From Pseudomonas entomophila (GTDB lineage Bacteria; Pseudomonadota; Gammaproteobacteria; Pseudomonadales; Pseudomonadaceae): DNA of 64,000 nucleotides. Of the stretch, positions 49,801-58,396 are shown piece by piece. The number at the start of each line of letters is the position of its first letter. Within the stretch, counting starts at the first letter, position 1. Where the stretch lies: NCBI RefSeq assembly GCF_029478665.1, contig NZ_JARPQB010000019.1, positions 1-64,000 of the forward strand. Direction: 5' to 3'. Made by a program: the position numbers and the translations under genes. The notes below the pieces were generated by a model. The model saw nothing but the letters and a program-made list of their open reading frames with translations, made no database searches and had not been told where the DNA came from.

Positions 49801-51240
49801 TCAACGAACAGCGCTTGGCTCGGGCTCGTAGCCGCCCCCAAGTGCAGTAACCAGGCTCACCGCCGAGTCGATCTGCTTGCTGCTGAGCAGGGCCAGGCGC
49901 ATTTCATCTTCGATCAACTGCTCTTCGATGTTCAGCGAATCGAGGAAGTTGTTTTCCCCGACTTCGAAACGTTCGACAGCCAGGTCGAAGGACGACTGCG
50001 CCGTGTCGCGTGCGGTGCGTTGCAGGCCGATCTGCCGGTTCACCGCCTGCAACTCGGTCACCGAGGTCGCCACCTGATGCAGTGCCGTGTTCAGGGTGGC
50101 GTTGTAGCCGGCGATCGCCAGGTCCAGGTCGGCGTTGCTCTGCTTGAGCTCAGAGCGCAAGCGCCCGGCATCGAACAGCGGCAAGGTCACGGTCGGCGCG
50201 ATGTTCCAGAAACGGCTGACGCTGTCGTTGAAACTGTCACCGGACATGGCATGGATGCCGCCCCCCGCACGCAGGTTGATGTTGGGGTAGAAACGCGTCT
50301 TCACCGACGCCACGGTCTGGGTCTGCGCCTCGACCCGCCAGCGCGCCGCGACGATGTCCGGGCGGCGCCCCAGCAGTTCGGCGGGCAGGTTTTCCGGCAA
50401 GGCGGCTTCGTCGCTCTTGAGCGGCTTGGGCCGGGCGATGTCATGGGCGCCATCGACGCCAGTGCCCAGCAACGCCGAGAGCTGCAGACGGGCCACCTGC
50501 ACATCGCTCCTGGCCCCCAACAGGCTGGCCTCGGCACGTGCCACAAGGCCATCGACCCGCTGTAGCTGGGACTTGTTGTCCAAGCCGTTGTGGAAGCGAT
50601 CGCCCGTCAGGCTCTGCAGGTTGCTCAGGCGCTTCAAATCACGCTCGCTGAGGTCGACCACATCCCAGGCATAGGTCAGCTGGTTGTAGGCCTTGACCAC
50701 GTTGGCCGCCAGCAGCAGGCGCGCCGACTGCAACTCGACCTCCGCCGCCCGCGCCTGGCTGACCGAAGCCTCCCAGGCGCTGCGCTTGCCGCCCCACAGG
50801 TCCAGGTCGTAGTCGAAGGTCACGCCCAGGCTGCGCACGGTGACATAGCGGTTGCCCTGCCCGGCGTAGTCTTCGCTGCGCGACAGCCGCGAGCGCTTCA
50901 CATCGCCGAAGGCGTCCACCTGCGGCGCCCGGTCGGCGCCGTAGTATTCCTGGTAGGCGTTGGCCTTGTCGGCCCGCGCCCGCACTTCCTGCAACCCGGG
51001 GTTGTTCTGCCAAGCCTTGGCCACCAGCCCGTCCAGCTGGGCGTCGCCGTAGCGCTGCCACCACTGCCCTTGCGGCCAGGGCGCGGCCGGCAAGCGGGCG
51101 TCGGCCAGGGTGCTCGAAGGCGCGCCTTCGGGGGTCAGCAGGGTTTGACGGTGGTCGATGCCGGCGTGGTTGACGCAACCGCTCAGGGCCACCAGGGCCG
51201 CCAGCGACAGCGGCCATGCACAACGTGTGATTTTCAACAT
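49801..51240 (-). CDS. RND efflux system outer-membrane lipoprotein (OprM/TolC-like, NodT family)
   Basis: 479 residues from ATG 51240. The signal peptide ends in the lipobox LSGC (Cys22), so it is a lipid-anchored outer-membrane channel. Two OEP repeats are visible, with long helices (AWQNNPGLQEVRARADKA; LDLAIAGYNATLNTALHQ) and the conserved GWWQRYGD-type entry QWWQRYGDAQLD. It is the last gene of the operon, four bases from the RND permease gene. It provides the exit duct. Confidence 0.94.
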   Translation of the reverse strand: MLKITRCAWPLSLAALVALSGCVNHAGIDHRQTLLTPEGAPSSTLADARLPAAPWPQGQWWQRYGDAQLDGLVAKAWQNNPGLQEVRARADKANAYQEYYGADRAPQVDAFGDVKRSRLSRSEDYAGQGNRYVTVRSLGVTFDYDLDLWGGKRSAWEASVSQARAAEVELQSARLLLAANVVKAYNQLTYAWDVVDLSERDLKRLSNLQSLTGDRFHNGLDNKSQLQRVDGLVARAEASLLGARSDVQVARLQLSALLGTGVDGAHDIARPKPLKSDEAALPENLPAELLGRRPDIVAARWRVEAQTQTVASVKTRFYPNINLRAGGGIHAMSGDSFNDSVSRFWNIAPTVTLPLFDAGRLRSELKQSNADLDLAIAGYNATLNTALHQVATSVTELQAVNRQIGLQRTARDTAQSSFDLAVERFEVGENNFLDSLNIEEQLIEDEMRLALLSSKQIDSAVSLVTALGGGYEPEPSAVR

Positions 51241-51244
51241 GCGA

Positions 51245-54200
51245 TTATCCCCGTGCCGGCGCGTCGATGGCCTGGCCTTCAATGCTGTCGGCAGGCGTTG
51301 CCTTGGGCTGCCTGGCGGTGCTCAGCAGGCTGTAGACCGTCGGCAGGATGAACAGGGTGAACAAGGTGCCGATCAGCATCCCGACCACGATCACCAGGCC
51401 CAGGCCGAAGCGGCTGTTGGCCCCGGCACCGGTGGCGAAGATCAGCGGGGCCAGGCCCACGACCATCGCCGCGGTGGTCATCAGGATCGGCCGCAGGCGC
51501 ACTTCGGCGGCGTGGCGGATCGCTTGCAGCTTGCCCATGCCGTGGTGCATCTGCAGTTCGTTGGCGAACGCCACCATCAGGATGCCGTGCTTGCTGATCA
51601 GACCAATCAGCGTGATCAGGCCGATCTGCGTATAGATGTTCAGCGAGGTGTAGCCCAGCGCCAGCGGCAGCAGTGCCCCGCAGATCGAAAGCGGCACGCT
51701 GATCAGGATGATGAACGGGTCGATGAAGCTTTCGTACTGCACCGCCAGCACCAGGTAGATGATCACCAGGGCGAAGGCGAACGTCAGCACCAGGGTGTTG
51801 CCCTCCTGCACGAATTGGCGGGTGTCCGATTGCCAGTCGTAGGTGTAGCCGGCCGGGAACTGCTTGGCCTGCTCGGAGAGGAAGGCCACGGCATCGCCCA
51901 GGGTCACGCCCGGCAGGGGGATGGCCTGGAAGGTCGCGGCGTTCTGCTGGTTGAACTGCGGGCGCAGGTTCGGCTCGACCTTGACCTTGATGGTGGCCAG
52001 GGTCGACAGCGGCACCAGGTTGCCGTGCTGGTCCTTGACGTAGTAACGGTTCAGCGCCTCGGGGGTCATGCGATCCTGCGGCACCGACTGCGGAATCACG
52101 TCATAGGAGCGGCCGTGGTAGGCGAAGCGGTTGACGTACTTCTCGCCGATCAGGCTGTTGAGGGTCTTGCCGATGTCGCTCATGCGGATGCCCATGGCGT
52201 TGGCCTTGGCCCTGTCGACCTGCACCTCGACCACCGGGTTGTTGAAGTCCAGGTCGCTGTCGACCACGGCGAACAGGCCGCTGCTGCGGGCACTGGCCTT
52301 GAGCTTGTCCATCACGTCGAACAGCGATTGGTAGTCCTGGTCGCTGCGCACCACCATCTGCACCGGCAGACCGCCCGTGGAGCCCGGCAGTGGCGGCATC
52401 TGGAAGACGAAGATGCTGGTGCCTTCGATCTGGCTGACGCGTTGCTGCAGCAGGGGCTGGATCTGGTTGGCGCTGCGCTCGCGCTTGTCCCAGTCGACCA
52501 GGTTGATGCCGCCGACACTGTTCGACAGGCCGTCGGTGCCGTTGGCCACCCAGTCGCTGTAGCCTTCCGGGAACTCCTTGAAGACTTCGTGGAGCTTTTC
52601 CGAAAACGCCTCGACGTAGTTGATGTTGGCGTGTTGCGGTGCCTTGATCGCGGTGAGCAGGATGTTCTGGTCCTCCAGTGGCGCCAGCTCGCTCTGCGCC
52701 GACTTGTACAGCACCGGCAGGCTGAAGAAGATCACCAGGGCGATGGCCAGGCTGATCCAGCGCTGGGACAGCGACATCCCCAGCAACTTGCCATAGCGCT
52801 CGGCCAGCCAGTGGAAGAAGGCCTCGGCCTTGCGCGCCATGTAGCCTTCGCTGGACTTGGCGTCGAGCAAGCGGGTGCTCATGATCGGCGACAGGGTCAG
52901 GGCGACGATGCCGGACACCACCACCGAGCCGGCCAGGGTCAGCGCGAACTCCTTGAACAGGGTGCCGGTCAGGCCGCCCATCAGGCCAATCGGCGCATAC
53001 ACCGCGGCGAGGGTGAAGGTCATCGCCACCACCGGCCCCGCCACTTCGCGGGCACCGAGCAAGGCGGCTTCGAACGGCGTCTTGCCGTCCTCGATATGGC
53101 GGTGGACGTTCTCCACCACGACGATCGCGTCATCCACCACCAGGCCGATCGCCAGCACCATCGCCAGCAGCGTCAGCAGGTTCAGGCTGAAGCCGAACAT
53201 CTGCATCAGCACCGCGGCACCGAGCATCGACAGCGGGATGGTCACCAGCGGGATCAGCACGGTGCGGAAGGTACCCAGGCACAGGTAGATCACCAGGACC
53301 ACGATCACCAGCGCCTCGATCAGGGTGTGGGTCACCTCGTCGATGGACGACTGGATGAAGTGCGCCACCTCGAACGGGATCTGCACCTTCACGCCTGGCG
53401 GCAGGGTCTTCTCGATTTCCGGGATCAGTGCCTTGACCGCGTTGACGATGGTCAGCGGGTTGCCGGTAGGCGCGGCGTCGAGGCCGAGGAACATCGCCGG
53501 GACCGCGCTCATTGCGCCGCTGGTGTCGAACGATGCTGCGTTGAGCTCGACGGTGCCGACATCACGCACCCGGATGATGTTGCCGTTGTCGTTGCGCAGG
53601 ACCATGTCCTTGAAGTCGTCGACGCTGGTCAGGTCGGTGTTGATGCGCAGGTTGCTGACCACGTACAGGCCCTTGACCTGGCCAGGCGCGGCCTGGAAGT
53701 TGTTCTCCTTGATCGCGTCCGCCACGTCCTGGCCGGTGATGCCGTAGCCGGCCAGCAGGTCCGGGTCCAGCCACAGGCGCATGGACATGGTCTGGCCGCC
53801 CAGCACGTTGATCTTGGCCACGCCATCGATGCCCGAGAACATCGGCTCGACCACCCGCGAGATGTAGTCGGCCACTTCCGGCATCGACAGTTGCTCGCTG
53901 GAGAACGCCACGTAGGCAACGCTGGTGAAGCCGCCGGAGGTGCGCTCGATCACCGGGTCATAGGCTTCGGCGGGCAGCTTGTAGCGGATCTGGTTGACCT
54001 TGGCCATCACCTCGGTGAGGGCGTTGATCGAGTTGCTGTTGAGCTGCATGCGCACGGTGACCAGGCTCTTGCCCTGGGTCGAGCTGGACGACAGGTAGTC
54101 GATGCCCTCGACCGAGGCCACGGCCTGGCTGATCGGCTGGGTCACGAAGCCCTGCATCAGCTCGGAGGAGGCGCCGGGGTACTGGGTGGTGATGGTGATG

Positions 54201-54331
54201 GTGGAGGTTTCCAGCATCGGGTACTGGCGTACCGGCAGCTTGGTGAACGCCATGATCCCGAACAGCAGGATCAGCGTGCTGACCACCAGCGCCAGCACGG
54301 GCCGGCGCAGGAAAATATCGGTGAAATGCAT
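51245..54331 (-). CDS. RND family efflux permease
   Basis: 1028 residues, inner-membrane proton-driven pump of the HAE1 group. It has the N-terminal FTDIFLRRPVLALVVSTLI, the twelve-helix pattern with two large periplasmic loops, and the proton-relay helix GLVVDDAIVVVENV with its two Asp residues. The sequence is nearer to single-permease VexF/MdtF-like pumps than to MexB. It is flanked by its adaptor and outer-membrane genes, all in one direction. Substrate unknown. Co-transcription with the hydroxylase suggests export of the pathway product or an intermediate. Confidence 0.95.
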   Translation of the reverse strand: MHFTDIFLRRPVLALVVSTLILLFGIMAFTKLPVRQYPMLETSTITITTQYPGASSELMQGFVTQPISQAVASVEGIDYLSSSSTQGKSLVTVRMQLNSNSINALTEVMAKVNQIRYKLPAEAYDPVIERTSGGFTSVAYVAFSSEQLSMPEVADYISRVVEPMFSGIDGVAKINVLGGQTMSMRLWLDPDLLAGYGITGQDVADAIKENNFQAAPGQVKGLYVVSNLRINTDLTSVDDFKDMVLRNDNGNIIRVRDVGTVELNAASFDTSGAMSAVPAMFLGLDAAPTGNPLTIVNAVKALIPEIEKTLPPGVKVQIPFEVAHFIQSSIDEVTHTLIEALVIVVLVIYLCLGTFRTVLIPLVTIPLSMLGAAVLMQMFGFSLNLLTLLAMVLAIGLVVDDAIVVVENVHRHIEDGKTPFEAALLGAREVAGPVVAMTFTLAAVYAPIGLMGGLTGTLFKEFALTLAGSVVVSGIVALTLSPIMSTRLLDAKSSEGYMARKAEAFFHWLAERYGKLLGMSLSQRWISLAIALVIFFSLPVLYKSAQSELAPLEDQNILLTAIKAPQHANINYVEAFSEKLHEVFKEFPEGYSDWVANGTDGLSNSVGGINLVDWDKRERSANQIQPLLQQRVSQIEGTSIFVFQMPPLPGSTGGLPVQMVVRSDQDYQSLFDVMDKLKASARSSGLFAVVDSDLDFNNPVVEVQVDRAKANAMGIRMSDIGKTLNSLIGEKYVNRFAYHGRSYDVIPQSVPQDRMTPEALNRYYVKDQHGNLVPLSTLATIKVKVEPNLRPQFNQQNAATFQAIPLPGVTLGDAVAFLSEQAKQFPAGYTYDWQSDTRQFVQEGNTLVLTFAFALVIIYLVLAVQYESFIDPFIILISVPLSICGALLPLALGYTSLNIYTQIGLITLIGLISKHGILMVAFANELQMHHGMGKLQAIRHAAEVRLRPILMTTAAMVVGLAPLIFATGAGANSRFGLGLVIVVGMLIGTLFTLFILPTVYSLLSTARQPKATPADSIEGQAIDAPARG

Positions 54332-54340
54332 GATCGTTCC

Positions 54341-55426
54341 TCAGCGCTGGACGTTGAGCCGCACGGTGTCGGCCACAGGCTCGATGGCGACGCCGTCCTG
54401 CAGCTTGATCTGCCCGGAGGTCACCACTTCATCGCCCGCCTGCAGGCCTTTGGCGACCACCGCCAGGCCATCGCGGCGCTCGCCGATGCTGATATTCTGC
54501 CGGCGAACCTTCTTCAGGCCGTTTTCTTCATAGGTGACGAACACACTCTCGCCATAGGCGTTGTAGGTGATCGCGGTTTCCGGCACCACCAGCTCATCCT
54601 TGCCCGGCAACTGCACCTTGACCTTGGCGTACATGCCCGGGCGCAGCTTGCCCTGGTGCTCCTTGAGCAGCGCCTGGACCTTGATCACGTGGGAGTTGTT
54701 CACCTGTGGGTCGATGGCGCTGACCGTGCCTTCGAACTTCATGCCGCTCCACGCATCGACACCCAGCTCGACGGCCTGGCCCTTGACGATGTTGGCGCTG
54801 TCGCGCTCGGAGACGGTGAAATTGACCCGCAGGCCATTGAGGTCGGTGAGCGTGGCCAGTGGCCGACCGGCCTGCACGTAGTCGCCCAGGTGAACCTGGC
54901 GAATGCCCAGCTCGCCGGAAAACGGTGCGCGGATGGTCTTCTGCGCGATCTGCGCCTGGATGTTCTCGAGGTTGCCCTTGGCCGCGTCGAACTGCGCCCG
55001 TGCGCTGTCCAGCGCACGCTGGCTCTCGGCACCGTTGCGCGCCAGGGCCTGCAGTCGCCCGTAGTGGGTCTTGGCGGCTTCGAACTCACCGCGCAGGCGA
55101 GTCAGCTCGCCTTCTTCCGGCGAGGTGTTGAGCCTGACCACCACGTTGCCGGCCTTGACCTTGTCGCCGGAGTCGAAGGCCAGGGCCACCACCTGGCCGC
55201 TGACTTCGGCCGACAGCAGCACCTGCTGGCGGGCCTCGATCTGGCCGATGGCAACCTGGTAATAGGTGTACGGCACCTGCTTGACCTTGGCCAGGGCCGC
55301 GGGTACCAGAACGGGGGCGGGCGCCGGCTCTTCTCCATGAGCCACGTAACGCAGTGACAAGCCCCCCAGTACCGCAAGCGTGACCACTGACGCCGTTACC
55401 TTCCCTAGATAGTGTTTCGCCCGCAT
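54341..55426 (-). CDS. RND efflux periplasmic adaptor (membrane fusion protein)
   Basis: 361 residues with an N-terminal signal anchor (about 7-24) and no lipobox. The lipoyl halves are QVLLSAEVSGQVVALAFDSGDKVKAG and IRAPFSGELGIRQVHLGDYV. A short coiled-coil hairpin lies between them (LRGEFEAAKTHYGRLQ). The beta-barrel and membrane-proximal domains follow. It starts 138 bases after the hydroxylase gene, with no terminator in the gap, so they are likely one transcript. Confidence 0.94.
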   Translation of the reverse strand: MRAKHYLGKVTASVVTLAVLGGLSLRYVAHGEEPAPAPVLVPAALAKVKQVPYTYYQVAIGQIEARQQVLLSAEVSGQVVALAFDSGDKVKAGNVVVRLNTSPEEGELTRLRGEFEAAKTHYGRLQALARNGAESQRALDSARAQFDAAKGNLENIQAQIAQKTIRAPFSGELGIRQVHLGDYVQAGRPLATLTDLNGLRVNFTVSERDSANIVKGQAVELGVDAWSGMKFEGTVSAIDPQVNNSHVIKVQALLKEHQGKLRPGMYAKVKVQLPGKDELVVPETAITYNAYGESVFVTYEENGLKKVRRQNISIGERRDGLAVVAKGLQAGDEVVTSGQIKLQDGVAIEPVADTVRLNVQR

Positions 55427-55564
55427 GACTTACCCCCTGTCGCCTGGATCGGCAACCTTCTGGAAATTCAACATATAGAAAACTCCAACCTGCACGCTGC
55501 TGGCCCGGTCGGGCTGACCGGGGTTGCATCGGCTGAATGTCGGTGACTGGCGAAAATCGCCGGA

Positions 55565-56716
55565 TCAATAGATCTTGCTGGTCTGCGCCTTGCCCAGGTA
55601 CAGCTTGCCCAGGCCGAACAGGTTCAACGGCGACAGGACGAAGTGCTTGGAGCCGACATGGATGTCGCGCAGGCTGCGCTCGAGCGCACAGGTCTTGTAG
55701 ACCGCCTTGGAGCCGGTCAGCCCATGCAACTGGTTCACGGCATTGAGCGCATGCTCGTTGAGCAGCGAGCCGGCCAGCCCGACGCGCACGTTCATGCCAT
55801 CGCCATCGGCCAGTTGCGACTGGGTGATGGCGTCTTCCAACAGCAACTGAGCGCTGTGCAGTTGCGCCAGGACGATGCCGGTCTTCTCGCTGGTCAACGC
55901 GGCCACGCCCTCGTCGGCCGGCACGGTGCGCTCGTCGCGGAAGTACTCCAGCGCGGCCTTGGCCACACCCAGCACGGTGCCCATCGCGGCGATGGTGCCG
56001 AAGTCGTAGTAACCCACCTTGTAGGCCAGCGAGGCGCGTGGCGCCGGGGCTTTCTTCAACGACTCGGGGTCGACGCTGTAGTGCGCCGGCACAAAGACAT
56101 TGCTGCATTCGAAGTGATTGCTGCCGGTGCCGCGCATGCCCATCACATCCCAAGTCTTGAGGATGCGGCATTCGCTGCGTGGCACGAAAAGCATGCGCAC
56201 CTGCGGTTGCGAGCCGTCGGCGACTTCCTGCTTGAGCGTGGCGGTGCACACCAGCCAGTCGGCATGTGCCGAACCGCTGGCGAAGCCCCACTTGCCGCTG
56301 ACACGGTAGCCACCTTCGACGGCGATGGCTTCGCCGCCGGAGTGGATCGCACCGACCACGAAGCCGTTGCACCCGCTGTAGATCTCTTGGGCGGCCTGCT
56401 CGGGGAGGTAGTCGGCCAGGCGCCCCATGGCGACCTGCACCATCACCTGCCAGGACACCGAAGCGTCAAGGGCGGCGAGGCGCTGGACGACCTGCGAGAT
56501 CACCCGCATGTCCAATTGCTGGCCACCGAAGGCCTTGCTCACGCACAGACGGGAAAAGCCCAGCTTGAACAGCTCGGCCATGACTTCGGGGTGGGTTTCG
56601 CCGTGTTCTTCGGCGTAGTCGCGGTGCCGCAGGATCAGCGGCCTGACCGCCTCGATACGGGCCATCCATTCTTCTGCCTCGGCAGGCAGGTCACGCCACT
56701 GCATCAATGTCTTCAT
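55565..56716 (-). CDS. Class D flavin-dependent monooxygenase of acyl-CoA dehydrogenase fold (HpaB/DszC-type)
   Basis: 383 residues from ATG 56716. It has the acyl-CoA dehydrogenase fold: an N-terminal helical domain, FASGSAHADWLVCTATL in the central barrel, WDVMGMRGTGSNHFECSNVFVP, and a C-terminal helical bundle. The catalytic Glu base of true dehydrogenases is not obvious. The family resemblance is to two-component hydroxylases that use reduced flavin from a separate reductase. The partner is probably the reductase at 47705. Phenol or hydroxybenzoate ring hydroxylation is an inference. It is the first gene of the hydroxylase-RND operon. Confidence 0.85.
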   Translation of the reverse strand: MKTLMQWRDLPAEAEEWMARIEAVRPLILRHRDYAEEHGETHPEVMAELFKLGFSRLCVSKAFGGQQLDMRVISQVVQRLAALDASVSWQVMVQVAMGRLADYLPEQAAQEIYSGCNGFVVGAIHSGGEAIAVEGGYRVSGKWGFASGSAHADWLVCTATLKQEVADGSQPQVRMLFVPRSECRILKTWDVMGMRGTGSNHFECSNVFVPAHYSVDPESLKKAPAPRASLAYKVGYYDFGTIAAMGTVLGVAKAALEYFRDERTVPADEGVAALTSEKTGIVLAQLHSAQLLLEDAITQSQLADGDGMNVRVGLAGSLLNEHALNAVNQLHGLTGSKAVYKTCALERSLRDIHVGSKHFVLSPLNLFGLGKLYLGKAQTSKIY

Positions 56717-56775
56717 GTTCAGCTCCTTGCTGTGTGGGATGGGTCCTGGGGTCCGTGTCGACATCGAACGAGGCC

Positions 56776-56818
56776 AATGTACGCATACAGTCGTACTGTT
56801 GCAACCCCCTCGTACAAT
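56776..56818. promoter_or_regulatory. GTAC operator array at the hydroxylase/efflux promoter
   Basis: GTAC occurs at 56779, 56793 and 56812 with spacings of 14 and 19 bases, exactly as at 46524-46560. Both sites read AATGTAC-N10-GTACTGTT. On the minus strand a -35 TTGCAA, a 17-base spacer and a -10 TACATT fit a promoter under this operator. Confidence 0.7.
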
Positions 56819-56966
56819 CTTTCTGTAAAGCGTGTTTGCAAACCGCGAAGACGAGTAATCAGGCCTGAGCGCCGGCAAACATCAGGCAATGGCAGCGCTG
56901 GGCGGGATATCTGTAAGGCAACCAACAGAAAGGCACGACGCCCCGCGCCGTGCCCAGGGGCGAGCT

Positions 56967-57152
56967 TCAACGCTCGTCGAAGGGGATACCGCCCTTGGCC
57001 TTGTCACCGGGTGGGGCCTCGACGATCTGCACCACCACGTGTTCGCGGGCGATCTCGAAACTGTTGGCCACCGCCTCGGTCACCGAGCGCAGCAGTTTCT
57101 TCTTCTGCAGGTCGGAACGGCCGGCGGTTGCGTAGACGATCACTTCTGGCAT
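56967..57152 (-). CDS. 4-oxalocrotonate tautomerase family protein
   Basis: 61 residues, the usual small-subunit size. It begins MPEVIVYATAGRSDLQKKKLL. Removal of Met exposes the catalytic Pro1. The Arg near residue 12 is present. In the family, Pro1 is the general base for keto-enol tautomerisation of dicarboxylic intermediates of ring cleavage. It starts with GGAGAAGCGAC upstream. It lies upstream of the hydroxylase gene in the same direction, 250 bases away, and is divergent from the luciferase-like gene. Confidence 0.88.
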   Translation of the reverse strand: MPEVIVYATAGRSDLQKKKLLRSVTEAVANSFEIAREHVVVQIVEAPPGDKAKGGIPFDER

Positions 57153-57243
57153 GTCGCTTCTCCTTTAGCGTGGGGATCCGTGGGTGTCGCCGGCGCCGTG
57201 CCGGTGACGGAACGATCATACGCCGTGGAAAAGGAGTTGAACA

Positions 57244-57264
57244 GTTCGCGTACATGCGTACAAT
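57244..57264. promoter_or_regulatory. GTAC operator overlapping the luciferase-like oxidoreductase promoter
   Basis: GTTC-N10-GTACAAT, with an additional GTAC at 57250. A -35 TTGAAC (57237-57242), a 16-base spacer and a -10 TACAAT (57259-57264) fit a promoter whose -10 lies in the operator, as in front of the flavin reductase gene. Confidence 0.65.
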
Positions 57265-57295
57265 CACGGCATTCGTCACACTTCAGGAGGCAAGG

Positions 57296-58381
57296 ATGCA
57301 ATTCGGAATCTACAGCGTCGGCGACGTCACCCGCGACCCGACCACAGGCCGTATCCCCAGCGAGGCCGAGCGCCTGTCGGCGATGGTGCGCATCGCCCTC
57401 AAGGCCGAAGAGGTCGGCCTGGACGTGTTCGCCACCGGCGAGCACCACAACCCACCCTTCGTGACCTCGTCGCCCACTACCCTGCTGGCGTTCATCGCCG
57501 CGCAGACTTCCCGCCTGATCCTCTCCACCTCGACCACGCTGATCACCACCAACGACCCAGTGCGCCTGGCCGAGGAATACGCGGTGCTGCAGCACCTGTC
57601 GGGCGGGCGCATGGACCTGATGCTCGGCCGCGGCAACACCGCGCCGGTCTACCCCTGGTTCGGCAAGGACATCATGCAGGGCCTGCCGCTGGCACTGGAC
57701 AACTACGACCTGCTGCACCGCCTGTGGCGGGAAGAGAACATCAACTGGGAAGGCCGCTTCCGCACCCCGTTGCACCGCTTCACCTCGATTCCCCGGCCAC
57801 TGGACAACCTGCCGCCCTTCGTCTGGCATGGCTCGATCCGCACCCCGGAAATCGCCGAGCAGGCGGCGCGTCATGGCGATGGCTTCTTCGCCAGCCACAT
57901 CCTCTGGCCCAAAGGGCACTTCCAGCGCATGGTGGCCTTCTACCGCTCGCGTTTCGCCCACTACGGCCACGGCACCCCGCAACAGGCCATGGTCGGGCTG
58001 GGCGGGCACATCTACGTCAACCGCCAGTCCCAGGTCGCCCGCGAGCGCTTCCGCCCGTTCTTCGACAACGCGCCGGTGTATGGCCATGGCCCTTCGCTGG
58101 AAGAGTTCATGCGCGAGACGCCACTGTCGGTGGGTAGTCCCCAGGAGATCATCGACAAGACCCTGACCTTCCGCGAGCAGTTCGGCGACTACCAGCGCCA
58201 GCTGTTCCTGTTCGACCATGCCGGCATCCCCTTGCCGGAGGTGCTGGACATGCTGGAACTGTTCGGCAGCGAGATCCTGCCGGTGCTGCGCCGGGAGACC
58301 GCCAAGGGGCGCAACCCCGGCGCCGCCGAGCCGCCGACCCACGCCGGGCGCCTGGCCCAGCGCGAACAGCGCGCGGAGTAA
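57296..58381 (+). CDS. LLM class (luciferase-like) flavin-dependent oxidoreductase
   Basis: 361 residues from ATG 57296, with AGGAGGCAAGG upstream. The same frame stays open far upstream as antisense to the hydroxylase, which is not coding. It is a TIM-barrel bacterial-luciferase-like enzyme: DVFATGEHHNPPFVTSSP, LSTSTTLITTNDPVRLAEEYAVLQHLSGGRMDLMLGRGN (in parts), and VWHGSIRTPEIAEQAARHGDGFF. It would use reduced FMN or F420-like flavin for oxidation or monooxygenation. It shares the GTAC operator with the reductase and the hydroxylase. Confidence 0.9.
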   Translation: MQFGIYSVGDVTRDPTTGRIPSEAERLSAMVRIALKAEEVGLDVFATGEHHNPPFVTSSPTTLLAFIAAQTSRLILSTSTTLITTNDPVRLAEEYAVLQHLSGGRMDLMLGRGNTAPVYPWFGKDIMQGLPLALDNYDLLHRLWREENINWEGRFRTPLHRFTSIPRPLDNLPPFVWHGSIRTPEIAEQAARHGDGFFASHILWPKGHFQRMVAFYRSRFAHYGHGTPQQAMVGLGGHIYVNRQSQVARERFRPFFDNAPVYGHGPSLEEFMRETPLSVGSPQEIIDKTLTFREQFGDYQRQLFLFDHAGIPLPEVLDMLELFGSEILPVLRRETAKGRNPGAAEPPTHAGRLAQREQRAE

Positions 58382-58396
58382 GCAGGCCCAGGCGAC

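Noticed and set aside
51158..55357. 1399-codon open frame on the plus strand
   Set aside because: Antisense to the RND permease and adaptor genes. The translated His/Gly/Val-rich sequence is the usual artefact of a high-GC gene read backwards.
55643..57295. Long in-frame extension upstream of the luciferase-like oxidoreductase
   Set aside because: Antisense to the hydroxylase and tautomerase genes. The strong ribosome binding site and the family N-terminus are at 57296.
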